Shown here in pieces: positions 1-7,861 of a stretch of DNA of 38,098 nt. Made by a program: the position numbers and the translations under genes. Within the stretch, counting starts at the first letter, position 1, and every line of letters starts with the position of its first letter. Origin of the DNA: Anaerolineae bacterium (GTDB taxonomy: Bacteria > Chloroflexota > Anaerolineae > Aggregatilineales > Aggregatilineaceae); the NCBI GenBank assembly GCA_023382715.1, contig JAHDWP010000031.1, forward strand, positions 1 through 38,098. Direction: 5' to 3'. A model generated the notes under the pieces. The model was not told the origin of the DNA. It saw nothing but the letters and a program-made list of their open reading frames with translations, and made no database searches.

Positions 1-57
1 TCTCCACGCAGATGGAGAGGGGGCAAGCCGAGCGTAGCGAGGCTGGGGGTGAGGTCA
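1..57. repeat. Family C inverted-repeat element, partial copy at left edge
   Basis: A short stem (ctctcc / ggagag) is followed by GAGCGTAGCGAGGCTGGGGG and ends in GGTGAGGTCA. The same layout recurs at 208-305, 7862-7920, 20722-20779, 25108-25151 and 34711-34810. The left half lies outside the window. It is non-coding; the reading frames across it are repeat artefacts. Confidence 0.7.
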
Positions 58-92
58 CCGCCCCCGCTCGGCGAGTCGTGCGTCTGGCTTTG

Positions 93-205
93 CCCCCTCA
101 TCCCCGACCCTTCCCCCTCGCGGGGGGGGAAGGGAGCAAAGCGCGCCCGCTGAGCTTCTCCCTCACCGGGGCGAGGGGTTTGGGGCGGGGGGAAACAGCG
201 CCCTG
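93..205. repeat. Family E dispersed repeat, copy 1
   Basis: About 110 bases that closely resemble 22298-22401. Shared landmarks are a C-run/G-run hairpin, the string GGGAGCAAAGCGCGCCCGC, and a GGGGTTTGGGG(C/T)GGGGGG tail. Tail-only relatives lie at 20548-20591 and 1617-1666. I see no coding potential. It is probably an intergenic repeat of unknown mobility. Confidence 0.65.
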
Positions 206-207
206 GC

Positions 208-305
208 TGACCTCACCTCCGCTCGGCGCTGACGCGCCTCGCCGCCCCCTCTCCACGCAGATGGAGAGGGGGCACGCCGAGCGTAGCGCGGCGGGGGGTG
301 AGGTA
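208..305. repeat. Family C inverted-repeat element, full copy
   Basis: An imperfect palindrome of about 98 bases. The outer arms are TGACCTCACC and GGTGAGGTAA, with inner GCTCGGCGCTGACGCG / GAGCGTAGCGCGGCG sequences and a central CCCCCTCTCC / GGAGAGGGGG stem. A further left half begins at about 308. Together with 1-57 and 93-205 it fills the region before dnaJ, where I see no gene. Confidence 0.7.
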
Positions 306-387
306 AAGCTCTGCTGCGCCCTGGTTGACCTCACCCCCGCTCGGCGCTGACGCGCCGCGTTCTGAGGATGCTCTGCCAACTCAGCCT

Positions 388-415
388 TTCAACTCGCGCT
401 CCACTAAGATAGAAT
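388..415 (+). promoter_or_regulatory. Candidate sigma-70-type promoter of dnaJ
   Basis: TTCAAC and TAGAAT are separated by 16 bases and end 24 bases before the dnaJ start. The match is moderate. I found no CIRCE operator around it, although an HrcA repressor is encoded nearby. Confidence 0.4.
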
Positions 416-439
416 CCCTACCGCTGAGGACCACCTGAA

Positions 440-1597
440 ATGGAACGCACGATGCCACGAGACTACTACGAGACCCTGGGCGTCCCGCGCAATGCGTCGA
501 AAGATGACCTCAAGCGCGCGTTTCGCCAGCTTGCCCGCCAATACCACCCCGACGTGAACTCGTCGCCAGACGCCGAGGAACGCTTCAAGGAGATCAACGA
601 AGCCTACCAGGTGCTCTCCGACGACCAGAAGCGCGCCGCCTATGACCGCTTTGGGCACGCCGGTCTCAACGGGATGCCGGGCGGCGGGTTCAGCGGCGGC
701 ATCCCCAGCATGGAGGAGATCCTCGAGGAGTTCTTCGGCAGCCTGGGTGGGTTTGGCGGGTTTGGGAGCGGGCGCCGCCGGCGCGGGCCGGTTCAGGGAC
801 GCGATCTGCACCAGGAACTGCGCCTGAGCTTCGAGCAGGCCGTCTTCGGCGCGGAGATTGACCTCGATGTGACGCGGCGCGAAACGTGCGGCGTGTGCAA
901 GGGCAGCGGGGCAGAGCCGGGCACCCAGCCGCGCACCTGCCCCGAATGCAACGGCACCGGCCAGGTGCGCCGGATGCAGCAGGCGTTCGGCTTCAACATG
1001 GTCAACGTGACCGACTGCTCGCGCTGCAAGGGGCGCGGCCAGGTGGTGGATACGCCCTGCCATGAGTGTCGCGGGCAGGGGATCGTCACGCGCACGCGCA
1101 CGCTGATGGTCAAGGTGCCGCCCGGCGTGGATGACGGGATGCAGATTCGGCTGGCCGGTGAGGGCGAGCCAAGCCCCAACGGGGGGCCGCCCGGCGACCT
1201 GTTCGTGGCGCTGGACGTGGCCCGCCATGAGTTCTTCGAGCGGCGCAACAACGATATTGTCCTGGAGGCATCCATCAACGTCGCCCAGGCGGCGCTTGGC
1301 GACATCATCAAGGTGCCCACCGTCGAGGGCGAGAGCGAGCTGACCATCCCGGCGGGCACCCAGGCCGGAGACGTGATCCGTATGCGCGGCCTGGGCATCC
1401 CCAAGCTGCGCCGCGATGGCACGTCGTCCGGGCGGGGCGATCAGCTCGTTGTGATCAATGTGGAGGTCCCGTCGCGGCTGAGCAAAGAGCAGCGCCGCCT
1501 GTTCGAGGAGCTTGGCCGCTCGCTGGGCCATGAAGTGACGCCGCAGAAGGCGCGCGGGCTGCGCGACCGACTGACTGATTTCCTGGCGGGAAGCTGA
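440..1597 (+). CDS. dnaJ: Molecular chaperone DnaJ (Hsp40)
   Basis: Co-chaperone that delivers unfolded clients to DnaK and stimulates its ATPase in the cytoplasm. The 385 residues show the full type I layout. An N-terminal J domain (about 5-70) carries the HPD motif. A short Gly/Phe-rich linker follows, then an Arg-rich patch (RRRRG). A zinc-binding region holds all four CxxCxGxG repeats (CGVCKGSG, CPECNGTG, CSRCKGRG, CHECRGQG), and the C-terminal substrate-binding beta domains follow. A GAGGA ribosome site lies nine bases before the ATG at 440; the in-frame ATG at 452 (MPRDYYE) is a plausible alternative start that looks more like the family. dnaK and grpE are not in this window. The next gene is prmA, after a hairpin and an AT-rich leader, so the two are probably separate transcripts. 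Confidence 0.96.
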   Translation: MERTMPRDYYETLGVPRNASKDDLKRAFRQLARQYHPDVNSSPDAEERFKEINEAYQVLSDDQKRAAYDRFGHAGLNGMPGGGFSGGIPSMEEILEEFFGSLGGFGGFGSGRRRRGPVQGRDLHQELRLSFEQAVFGAEIDLDVTRRETCGVCKGSGAEPGTQPRTCPECNGTGQVRRMQQAFGFNMVNVTDCSRCKGRGQVVDTPCHECRGQGIVTRTRTLMVKVPPGVDDGMQIRLAGEGEPSPNGGPPGDLFVALDVARHEFFERRNNDIVLEASINVAQAALGDIIKVPTVEGESELTIPAGTQAGDVIRMRGLGIPKLRRDGTSSGRGDQLVVINVEVPSRLSKEQRRLFEELGRSLGHEVTPQKARGLRDRLTDFLAGS

Positions 1598-1712
1598 GAG
1601 GGCGGCAGATCGATCCTTTGGCCCTTTCCCCCGCGTGGGGGAAGAGCCGGGGATGGGGGGCAAAGGCAGGCGCACGACCTTTCAAACGGCCTCGCGCTCC
1701 AGGCAGCCCACA

Positions 1713-1747
1713 GAGAAACGGGCACTCTTTGGGAGCGCCCGTTTCTC
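1713..1747 (+). terminator. Hairpin downstream of dnaJ
   Basis: An 11-bp perfect stem, GAGAAACGGGC / GCCCGTTTCTC, has a 13-base apex containing a further CTC/GAG pairing. It is followed by TTGCG rather than a U-run, so it may be a weak terminator or an mRNA 3' end stabiliser. The rest of the 381-base dnaJ-prmA gap holds a family E tail relative (1617-1666) and an AT-rich leader. Confidence 0.6.
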
Positions 1748-1839
1748 TTGCGCGTATCACTTTGAGGAGGAGGACGGGGCCTGGTTGGTCACGATGGGGC
1801 TACGATACTGGTTCAGCACGCGGCGATGAGACCCCGTCA

Positions 1840-1915
1840 ACCATACTATATCACACTTTTCGTTACAGCGCGCATTACAATCATAAAAATAGAGAAAATT
1901 ATACAATCTTTTACA
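1840..1915 (+). promoter_or_regulatory. AT-rich promoter region of prmA
   Basis: A strikingly AT-rich stretch in a GC-rich genome, with repeated TTACAATC and TATACAATC strings. TACAAT at 1876-1881 and 1902-1907 are candidate -10 elements. No -35 element stands out, so exact promoter positions are uncertain. Confidence 0.4.
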
Positions 1916-1920
1916 GATTG

Positions 1921-1949
1921 CTTGTGCCGGGGCGCACAAGCCGCCCCGG
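1921..1949 (+). promoter_or_regulatory. Two mutually exclusive hairpins in the prmA leader
   Basis: CTTGTGC (1921-1927) can pair with GCACAAG (1934-1940). CCGGGGC (1927-1933) can instead pair with GCCCCGG (1943-1949). The two stems overlap, so only one can form at a time, about 30 bases before the prmA start. The layout is that of an attenuator-like switch, but no ligand or partner is evident. Confidence 0.4.
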
Positions 1950-1978
1950 TCCTTTGACCGCTGCATTGAGGTGCGCTT

Positions 1979-2899
1979 ATGGATTGGCTCGAGGTTTCAT
2001 TGGAAGTGGATGGAGAGGCGGCGGAAGCTGTCGCCGATCTGCTCGCGCGTTATGGGCACCAGGGCGTGGCGATTGAGCAGGCTGGCTTCCCCGTCGAGGT
2101 GTGGCCGGACGAGATTCCGCCTGCCGATCGGCTGATCGTCCGCGCCTACTTTCCCGCTGACGCCCGCGCCGACGCGGCCCAGCAGCAGTTGCGCGAGGCG
2201 CTGTGGCACCTGGGCCGGCTGTATCCCATGCCGGAGCCGACCTTCACCGTCGTCAAGGAAGAGGACTGGGCCGAAGCCTGGAAGCGGCATTACCACCCCC
2301 TGCGCCTGGGCCGGCGACTCTATATCCGCCCGCAGTGGACGACCATCCCCGACCCGCGCCCGGACGACATCGTGCTGGTCATGGACCCCGGCATGGCCTT
2401 TGGCACCGGCACCCATCCGACCACGCAGCTTTGCCTGATCGCCGTCGAGGAGCACCTGGCTGCGCGGCCCGCCCTGGACGTGCTCGACCTGGGCTGCGGG
2501 TCGGGCATTCTGAGCATTGCCGCGCTGAAGCTGGGGGCGGCGCGCGTCCTGGCGCTGGACACCGACGAGCTGGCCGTCCAGGCTACCATGCAGAACGCCG
2601 CCTACAACGAGGTGGGCGACCGCCTGACCGTCCAGCAGGGCAGCCTGGAGACGCTGCGCCGCTCCGCGCGACACTTCGACCTGCTGCTGGTCAACATCCT
2701 GGCCAAGGTGATCATCGCCCTGTGCGAGGAAGGGCTGGGAGAGGTGCTGCGCGCGGGCGGAACCGCTATCTTCAGCGGGATCATCCATGAGCAGGCGGAC
2801 GAGGTGGAAGCAGCGCTGCGCCGGGCCGGGCTGGAGCCGGATCAGCGCCGCACCCAGGGGGATTGGGTGGCTATCGAAGCGCGCAAGCCATTGCCGTAG
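1979..2899 (+). CDS. prmA: Ribosomal protein L11 methyltransferase PrmA
   Basis: S-adenosylmethionine-dependent enzyme that trimethylates ribosomal protein L11 in the cytoplasm. The 306 residues match the family length. An N-terminal L11-recognition domain leads into GMAFGTGTHPTT, the PrmA signature, then the SAM-binding LDLGCGSG motif near residues 169-176 and the VNILA catalytic-loop motif. A GAGGTG ribosome site sits eight bases before the ATG. The gene follows dnaJ and converges on hrcA with nine bases between stops. That trio (dnaJ, prmA, hrcA) fits a heat-shock neighbourhood in many bacteria. The leader just upstream can fold in two alternative ways. Confidence 0.95.
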   Translation: MDWLEVSLEVDGEAAEAVADLLARYGHQGVAIEQAGFPVEVWPDEIPPADRLIVRAYFPADARADAAQQQLREALWHLGRLYPMPEPTFTVVKEEDWAEAWKRHYHPLRLGRRLYIRPQWTTIPDPRPDDIVLVMDPGMAFGTGTHPTTQLCLIAVEEHLAARPALDVLDLGCGSGILSIAALKLGAARVLALDTDELAVQATMQNAAYNEVGDRLTVQQGSLETLRRSARHFDLLLVNILAKVIIALCEEGLGEVLRAGGTAIFSGIIHEQADEVEAALRRAGLEPDQRRTQGDWVAIEARKPLP

Positions 2900-2908
2900 C
2901 GCGCCCGC

Positions 2909-3997
2909 TCATTCGCTGCGCTCGGTGCCGTGCATGTCGTCGAACATCCCGGACATCAGCCCGGCCACATAGCGCACGGCGCTGACCGCGCGCCCGTAAC
3001 GCATCCGCGTGGGGCCGAGCACGCCCAGCGCGCCGCGCGCCTGGGGCGTTCCATAGCGGCTGAGCACCATGCTCAGGTGGCTGAGACCCTCCCAGCGCCC
3101 TTCGCCCGCGACGACAATGCGCAGGTCGGGCTGATCGGGGGCGAGCATCTCGCGCAGGATCGTCTCCAGCACCTCGTTCTCTTCGAGCACGCGCAACGCC
3201 TGCTGCGCCTCGTCGTCGGTGAACGAGCCGAGGCTTTCGCTCAGTCCATAGCGGACGATGTCGCGCGCCGTCTGCTGGGCGGTCTGGCGCATGGCATCGG
3301 CGACCAGCTCGGCGATCTCGCGCGTCAGCGCGTCCGGCTGCTGGGGGGCTTTGGCCTGAATCTGGGCGGCGGCCAGCCCGGCGCAGCTCAGGTTGATGAT
3401 GTGCGCCGTCTGCGAGAGCACGCTCTGCGGCACCGATTCGGCCAGGGTGAGCACCTGTTGCTGGACGGCCCCCCCTTGCAGCACCAGCACCAGCAGCACC
3501 AGCCGGCCCTGCGTGCTGATCAGCTCCAGGTGCTTGAAATGATTTTCGACGGCGCGCGGCGGCGTGACCAGGGCGGCAGCGCGCGCCGTGCGCGAGAGCA
3601 CCATCGCGGCGATGCGCGGCCATTCGTCGGGGTTGGTGGCGGCGCGGGCGAACTCACGGGCGATGCGCTGGCGTTCGGCGGTGGGCAGGTTGGCCGCCGT
3701 CAGCAGGCGATGGACGAAGTAGCGGAAGCCCTGTTGGGTGGGCACGCGGCCCGCCGACGTGTGCGGCGCGAAGACCAGGCCATGCTCTTCGAGCGCGCTC
3801 ATCTCGTTGCGCACGGTGGCGCTGCTGATGCCCAGGTCGAAGTGCTCGACGAGCGTCTTGGAGCCGACGGGCTGGCCGGTGCGGATATATTCGCGCACGA
3901 CTAGCGAGAGGATAAGCTCCTGGCGCTCGGTCAGCGCGGGCAGAGACTCTTGGGGAGAGGGGTTAATAGTCGGGCTGCGTGGCGGTGTAGTGGGCAT
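2909..3997 (-). CDS. hrcA: Heat-inducible transcription repressor HrcA
   Basis: Repressor of class I heat-shock genes that binds CIRCE operators and depends on GroEL for activity. The 362-residue product has the winged-helix N-terminus typical of HrcA (LTERQELILSLVVREYIRTG, then SSATVRNEMSALEE and the TSAGRVPTQQGFRYFVH signature), a GAF-like middle and a conserved C-terminal region. It is slightly longer than usual because of a Pro/Ser-rich N-terminal extension, so the true start may lie further in. No clear ribosome site precedes the ATG at 3997. A TATACT on the reverse strand at 4042-4047 could be its -10. I searched the upstream regions of dnaJ and hrcA by eye for the CIRCE inverted repeat and did not find one, so its targets are probably elsewhere. 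Confidence 0.94.
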   Translation of the reverse strand: MPTTPPRSPTINPSPQESLPALTERQELILSLVVREYIRTGQPVGSKTLVEHFDLGISSATVRNEMSALEEHGLVFAPHTSAGRVPTQQGFRYFVHRLLTAANLPTAERQRIAREFARAATNPDEWPRIAAMVLSRTARAAALVTPPRAVENHFKHLELISTQGRLVLLVLVLQGGAVQQQVLTLAESVPQSVLSQTAHIINLSCAGLAAAQIQAKAPQQPDALTREIAELVADAMRQTAQQTARDIVRYGLSESLGSFTDDEAQQALRVLEENEVLETILREMLAPDQPDLRIVVAGEGRWEGLSHLSMVLSRYGTPQARGALGVLGPTRMRYGRAVSAVRYVAGLMSGMFDDMHGTERSE

Positions 3998-4250
3998 GGT
4001 CGTCAGGGCTGTTCTGGCTCACTGTGCGTTTGCTGCGTCAGAGTATAGCGTGACGGGGGTCGGGCGGCTATGGATTGCGGGGTTAGTACATAATGTTTTA
4101 TGCTGCAACCATCAGATAGCCTGATTTCTCGCACTCGTCCGGCGGTACTGGGAAGGAGATGTTTCTTGACCAGTTACAGGCAACTTTCCCTTCCCTTTGG
4201 CTCAGGCTCACAGAGCGGATACGCTGAATGCCCATCCCTCAATCCCGCCA
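3998..4250. other. Divergent intergenic region hrcA / rplS
   Basis: The gap between hrcA and rplS is 392 bases. It contains the candidate hrcA -10, an AT-rich patch near 4085-4110, and at its right end the rplS promoter and leader (annotated separately). I see no gene or repeat element here. Confidence 0.5.
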
Positions 4251-4279
4251 TTGAAAAACCACTACGCCTATGCTACAAT
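4251..4279 (+). promoter_or_regulatory. Strong promoter of rplS
   Basis: TTGAAA, then 17 bases, then TACAAT, with an extended TGC just before the -10. This is the best sigma-70-type promoter match in the window. Transcription would begin near 4286, giving a leader of about 100 bases before rplS. Confidence 0.75.
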
Positions 4280-4290
4280 GCTCGCGCCTC

Positions 4291-4318
4291 GGCGGCCCGC
4301 ACCACCCAAGGGGCCGCC
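4291..4318 (+). promoter_or_regulatory. Leader hairpin of rplS
   Basis: GGCGGCCC / GGGCCGCC forms an 8-bp GC stem with a 12-base loop, starting almost at the predicted transcription start. It is followed by TTCTGTTG. Ribosomal protein mRNAs often carry autogenous leader structures, so this is a candidate L19-binding or stabilising element; that role is inference. Confidence 0.5.
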
Positions 4319-4389
4319 TTCTGTTGCATAAAGCGGGCGGCGCTCGGCCAGGCCGTCTCGATCTCGCGAACGTAGAAGGATGGCGTCAG

Positions 4390-4734
4390 ATGACGGACTT
4401 GATCAAAGCGTTGGAACCGGCCCAGACCCAGCACCCGCGCATCCAGCCGGGCGACTCGGTGCGCGTGCACCTGCGCATTGTCGAGGGCAACCGCGAGCGT
4501 ATCCAGGTGTTTCACGGCACGGTGATCCGCATTGGCGGCGGCGGCGTCAACACGACGTTCACCGTGCGCCGCATCGCCAGTCATGGCATTGGTGTGGAGC
4601 GCACCTTCCTGCTGCACAGCCCGCGCATCGAGAAGGTTGAAATCGTGCGCAACGCCAAAGTGCGCCGCGCCAAGCTGTACTACCTGCGCGCCCTCACCGG
4701 CAAGGCGACCCGCCTGAAGGAGCGCCGCTTCTGA
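4390..4734 (+). CDS. rplS: 50S ribosomal protein L19
   Basis: Structural protein of the large ribosomal subunit at the 30S-50S interface. The 114 residues match L19 throughout: [20 protein letters not shown], the central [20 protein letters not shown] core, [13 protein letters not shown], and the C-terminal [10 protein letters not shown] motif ending in a basic tail. I chose the ATG at 4390 because AAGGA lies nine bases before it and the protein then begins MTDLIKALE, as in homologues; the reading frame extends upstream to 4270 without support. It stands alone with its own strong promoter and leader hairpin, rather than in the usual rpsP-rimM-trmD-rplS operon. Confidence 0.96.
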   Translation: MTDLIKALEPAQTQHPRIQPGDSVRVHLRIVEGNRERIQVFHGTVIRIGGGGVNTTFTVRRIASHGIGVERTFLLHSPRIEKVEIVRNAKVRRAKLYYLRALTGKATRLKERRF

Positions 4735-4898
4735 TCGCGCCTGGTGCACGCTGCGGAGCCGCTCAGCCTGGCGCTGCGCCTCCCCTTTACGGAGCGCGCG
4801 CATAGGCTTTTTCTGTTGATCCGCCTCGTCCGCTATCCCCGACTCTGACTCTGCGCGCCGCTCATCCTGTGATGACCGGCGCTTTTTGCTGCATCCGC

Positions 4899-5693
4899 TC
4901 ACTCGTCCTCGCCTAGCCCGACATCGCCGGCCAGCACGCGCCGCACGTCGCCGGAGTCCAGCCGGACGAGCAGCGCGCCCGCTTCGTCCACATCCTCGGC
5001 GACGCCGCCGTAGGACGGGCTGGGGAACTGCCCCGGCGCGGTGTAGACGGTCACGCGCTTGCCGAGCGTGCCCAGCTGCGCCCGCCAGGCGGCGACGATG
5101 GCCGATTCGGCGGCGCGAGCGACCCAGTGATCGAGGCGCGGCAGCAGCGCCGCCAGCAGCGCGACCCGGCTCACCGGGCGGCCCAGCGCCGTTTCCAGGC
5201 TGGTGGCGACCGCGGCCAGGTCGCCCCCGCCGAAGTCCGCGCGCACGTTCAGCCCGATCCCCACCACGACCGCCGCCAGCCGTTCGCCGAGCCAGGTCGC
5301 TTCGCAGAGGATGCCGCACAGCTTCCTGCCGCGCACCAGCCCGTCGTTGGGCCACTTGAGGGCGAAGGCGTCGCCCAGCAGCGGGCGCAGCACATCGGCG
5401 AGAGCCAGGCCGGCGGCCATCGTCACGCGCTGCATGTGTGCGGGGGCCAGGGCGGGGCGGTAAATGGCGCTGACCAGCAGCGCACCCCCCGGCGGGGAAT
5501 GCCAGCGCCGGCCCTGGCGACCGCGCCCGGCGGTCTGCGACTCGGCGATGACGATGGCCCCTTCCGGGGCGGGCGGGTCGGCCAGCGCCCAGTCGCGGGC
5601 GATGTCCTGCGTGCTGCCCACTTCGTCGAAGCAGCGGAAGGGGCGCTGGCCCAGGGCCGCGCGCAGGGCGTCGGGAGTCAGGCGGTCGGGCAT
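4899..5693 (-). CDS. birA: Biotin--[acetyl-CoA-carboxylase] ligase, monofunctional BirA type
   Basis: Activates biotin as biotinyl-AMP and attaches it to the carrier domain of biotin-dependent carboxylases. The 264 residues contain the catalytic loop motif GRGRQGRRW, preceded by STQD, then KWPNDG with the active-site lysine, GILCEA and VGIGLNV, and a C-terminal SH3-like domain with a GAxxVR-type strand. The N-terminal helix-turn-helix of bifunctional BirA repressors is absent, so it should not be a DNA-binding regulator. GGAGAGGA sits four bases before the ATG at 5693; the frame remains open upstream but without a convincing start. Its promoter region carries a small heptamer repeat (5747-5774). 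Confidence 0.93.
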   Translation of the reverse strand: MPDRLTPDALRAALGQRPFRCFDEVGSTQDIARDWALADPPAPEGAIVIAESQTAGRGRQGRRWHSPPGGALLVSAIYRPALAPAHMQRVTMAAGLALADVLRPLLGDAFALKWPNDGLVRGRKLCGILCEATWLGERLAAVVVGIGLNVRADFGGGDLAAVATSLETALGRPVSRVALLAALLPRLDHWVARAAESAIVAAWRAQLGTLGKRVTVYTAPGQFPSPSYGGVAEDVDEAGALLVRLDSGDVRRVLAGDVGLGEDE

Positions 5694-5746
5694 GGAGTCC
5701 TCTCCAGGTAGCAACGATTCAGCACAGACACAACCTGTCGCTCTCG

Positions 5747-5774
5747 CTGAAAACTGATGGCTGAAAGCTGACAG
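5747..5774. repeat. Heptamer tandem repeat, four CTGANNN units
   Basis: Four consecutive seven-base units read CTGAAAA, CTGATGG, CTGAAAG, CTGACAG. They lie 54-81 bases upstream of birA and 170 bases before the HIT gene. The last two units also form a short palindrome (AAGCTGACAGCTT). Confidence 0.6.
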
Positions 5775-5867
5775 CTTTTCCAGTATACCCGCAAAAAGAC
5801 CCATCTCCCTGTAACCTGCGCGTAACTTGGGCGGGGTATGGTGAGGCGGACTGGGGAGCATCCTGGT

Positions 5868-5895
5868 TGTGCGGGCGGCGTCCGCGCCGTACAAT
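5868..5895 (+). promoter_or_regulatory. Candidate promoter of the HIT gene
   Basis: TTGTGC, 16 bases, TACAAT. Transcription would start near 5902, 42 bases before the chosen start codon. Confidence 0.45.
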
Positions 5896-5943
5896 GCGGT
5901 CAATAATGTGAGACGACCTGGTTGGCTGTGGAGTAGACCGCTG

Positions 5944-6456
5944 ATGACTGATCCGTTTCTGTGGACGCCCTGGCGGATGCCCTACCTGCGCGGCGAAGAC
6001 CGCGCGCAGTACGACGGCTGCGTGTTTTGCATCAAGGGGCTGGGGGGCCAGGCAGAAGCCGACGCCGACGCCCGCGAGTACGTGGTCGCGCGCTCGACGC
6101 ACGTCTACGCGGCGCTGAACATGTACCCGTACAACAACGGGCACCTGCTGATCGTCCCCTACGCGCACGTGCCGTCGCTGGAGAATCTGCCGGCGGAGGT
6201 GCTGACCGACCTGATGCTGACGACCAACAAGGCGCTGGCTGCGCTGCGCGCCGCCTACAGCCCGCACGCCTTCAACATCGGGGCCAACATCGGGGCGAGC
6301 GCCGGGGCGGGCATCCCCGACCATTTCCATATGCATATTGTGCCGCGCTGGGAAGCAGATACGAACACCATGACCGTCATCAGCGGGACGCGCGTCATCC
6401 CGGAAATGCTCAGCGACACCTACGCCAGGCTGCGCGCGGCCTGGCCACACGACTGA
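5944..6456 (+). CDS. HIT-family hydrolase, diadenosine tetraphosphate phosphorylase-like
   Basis: Histidine-triad nucleotide-binding protein that should cleave or phosphorolyse dinucleoside polyphosphates such as Ap4A in the cytoplasm. In 170 residues it shows the WTPWRM opening and CVFC (Cys26, Cys29). The NMYPYNNGHLLIVPY segment and the active-site HFHMHIVPRW triad follow (His127, His129, His131), then a C-terminal V-I-P motif. The overall pattern resembles the actinobacterial Ap4A phosphorylase subgroup of HIT proteins, a resemblance I judge by motif memory only. I chose the ATG at 5944 because homologues start near DPFLWTPWR; the frame is open back to 5869. The next gene, a thiolase, starts 95 bases downstream and may be co-transcribed. 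Confidence 0.9.
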   Translation: MTDPFLWTPWRMPYLRGEDRAQYDGCVFCIKGLGGQAEADADAREYVVARSTHVYAALNMYPYNNGHLLIVPYAHVPSLENLPAEVLTDLMLTTNKALAALRAAYSPHAFNIGANIGASAGAGIPDHFHMHIVPRWEADTNTMTVISGTRVIPEMLSDTYARLRAAWPHD

Positions 6457-6551
6457 GCGGGCGGCCACCCACCCCCGCTCTGTCTCGCCGGATCAACGCT
6501 CAATATTTGATGATAGTCTGATGGTAAAAGATGGCGAAAGGACAGGTTTTC

Positions 6552-7769
6552 ATGCCAGCGAACGACAAATCCCCCCGTGATGCTGTCATCCTCAGCGGGG
6601 CGCGCCTGCCCCAGGGCAAGCTGCTGGGCGCGCTGACGCCCTTCACCGCCGTGCAGCTTGGCCAGATGGCCGCGCGCGCCGCCCTGGAGCGCAGCGGCAT
6701 AGACCCGGCGACCATTGACGAGGTGATCCTCGGCCAGGTCGTGCCGGCGGGCGCGGGCCAGGCTGTCCCGCGCCAGGTATCGCTCGGTGTGGGCATTCCC
6801 CCGCACGTCGGCGGCCTGCTGATCAACAAGATTTGCGGCAGCAGCCTGAAGGCGGTCATGCTGGCGGCGGGGCTGATCCGCGCCGGCGACGGCGACCTCT
6901 ACCTGACCGGCGGCATCGAGAGCATGACCAACGCGCCGTTCATGGACCTCAAGGGGCGTGTCGGGCACAAGTACGGCCATTTCGAGATGGTGGACGCCAT
7001 CATGTGGGACGGGCTGTGGGATCACATCGCCGGCTGGGTCATGGGCGAGGCGGCGGAGTTCATCGCCCAGGAGTTCGAGCTTACCCGCCGGGAGTTGGAT
7101 GAATTCGCCGTGCGCAGCCACCAACTGGCCCACGAAGCGACCGAAGCCGGGCGCTTCGCCGAGGAGATCGTGCCGGTCGAATTGCCAGGGCGCAAGGGCC
7201 AAGTGACGATCTTCGACCGCGACGAGTCGATCCGTCCCGATACGACGCTTGACACGCTGGCCCGGCTGCGCCCGGCCTTCCGCGATGATGGGATTGTCAC
7301 GGCGGGCAACTCCCCCGGCCTCAACGATGGGGCGGCGGCGCTGGTTGTCGCCAGCCGCGAGTACGCCGAAGCGCACGGGCACCAGCCGCTGGCGCGCATC
7401 GCCGGTTATGGGCAGGCGGCGCTGGAACCCAAGTGGCTGTTCGCCGCGCCGATCGAGGCCATGCCGCGCGCGCTGGCGCGGGCGGGCTGGACGATGGCCG
7501 ACGTGGATCTGGTGGAGCTTAACGAGGCGTTCGCCGCGCAGGTGCTGGCCGACCTCAAGGGGCTGGCGCGCGACGGGCACCCGGTCCCGCCGGAAAAGCT
7601 GAACGTCAACGGTGGGGCGATCGCCATCGGCCACCCCATCGGGGCGTCGGGGGCGCGCGTGCTGGTCACGCTGCTGTATGCGTTGAAGCAGCGCGGGCTG
7701 AAGCGCGGGCTGGCCGGGCTGTGCCTGGGCGGCGGCGAGGCGGTGGCGCTGGCGGTGGAGCTGGAGTAG
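6552..7769 (+). CDS. Acetyl-CoA C-acetyltransferase (thiolase II family)
   Basis: Catalyses reversible condensation of two acetyl-CoA to acetoacetyl-CoA, or thiolytic cleavage in fatty acid breakdown. The 405-residue protein carries all thiolase catalytic elements. The nucleophilic Cys95 is in NKICGSSLKAV, the NEAFAA motif is present, His361 lies in GGAIAIGHPIGASG, and Cys391 is in LCLGGGEA. GAAAGGA nine bases before the ATG at 6552 favours that start; an upstream in-frame ATG at 6531 adds seven residues but has no ribosome site. It stands alone here, though a DUF35-type pair that often partners thiolases lies at 36487-37070. A family A palindrome follows it and may terminate transcription. 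Confidence 0.94.
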   Translation: MPANDKSPRDAVILSGARLPQGKLLGALTPFTAVQLGQMAARAALERSGIDPATIDEVILGQVVPAGAGQAVPRQVSLGVGIPPHVGGLLINKICGSSLKAVMLAAGLIRAGDGDLYLTGGIESMTNAPFMDLKGRVGHKYGHFEMVDAIMWDGLWDHIAGWVMGEAAEFIAQEFELTRRELDEFAVRSHQLAHEATEAGRFAEEIVPVELPGRKGQVTIFDRDESIRPDTTLDTLARLRPAFRDDGIVTAGNSPGLNDGAAALVVASREYAEAHGHQPLARIAGYGQAALEPKWLFAAPIEAMPRALARAGWTMADVDLVELNEAFAAQVLADLKGLARDGHPVPPEKLNVNGGAIAIGHPIGASGARVLVTLLYALKQRGLKRGLAGLCLGGGEAVALAVELE

Positions 7770-7801
7770 AGGTCACTCCGCGTCGGCGGATGTGCTTGAG
7801 A

Positions 7802-7834
7802 AGACTTCCGAAGTTTAGCAAACTTCGGAAGTCT
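7802..7834. repeat. Family A palindrome, copy 1 (terminator-like)
   Basis: A perfect 15-bp inverted repeat, AGACTTCCGAAGTTT, with loop AGC, 32 bases after the thiolase stop and followed by GCCTTT. Each arm also contains its own palindrome, CTTC-C-GAAG. Other copies are at 10342-10375, 26449-26482 and 36257-36287. Confidence 0.85.
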
Positions 7835-7861
7835 GCCTTTATGTGCTTGCCGTCGCAGGGG

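Noticed and set aside
1-440. CIRCE heat-shock operator upstream of dnaJ or hrcA
   Set aside because: Expected because HrcA is encoded here, but no TTAGCACTC-N9-GAGTGCTAA-like repeat is present in either upstream region.
404-1675. Open frame of 423 codons antisense to dnaJ
   Set aside because: dnaJ on the forward strand is unambiguous; the antisense product has no recognisable motif.
4899-5693. BirA as biotin-operon repressor
   Set aside because: The N-terminal helix-turn-helix domain is missing; only the ligase and C-terminal domains are present.
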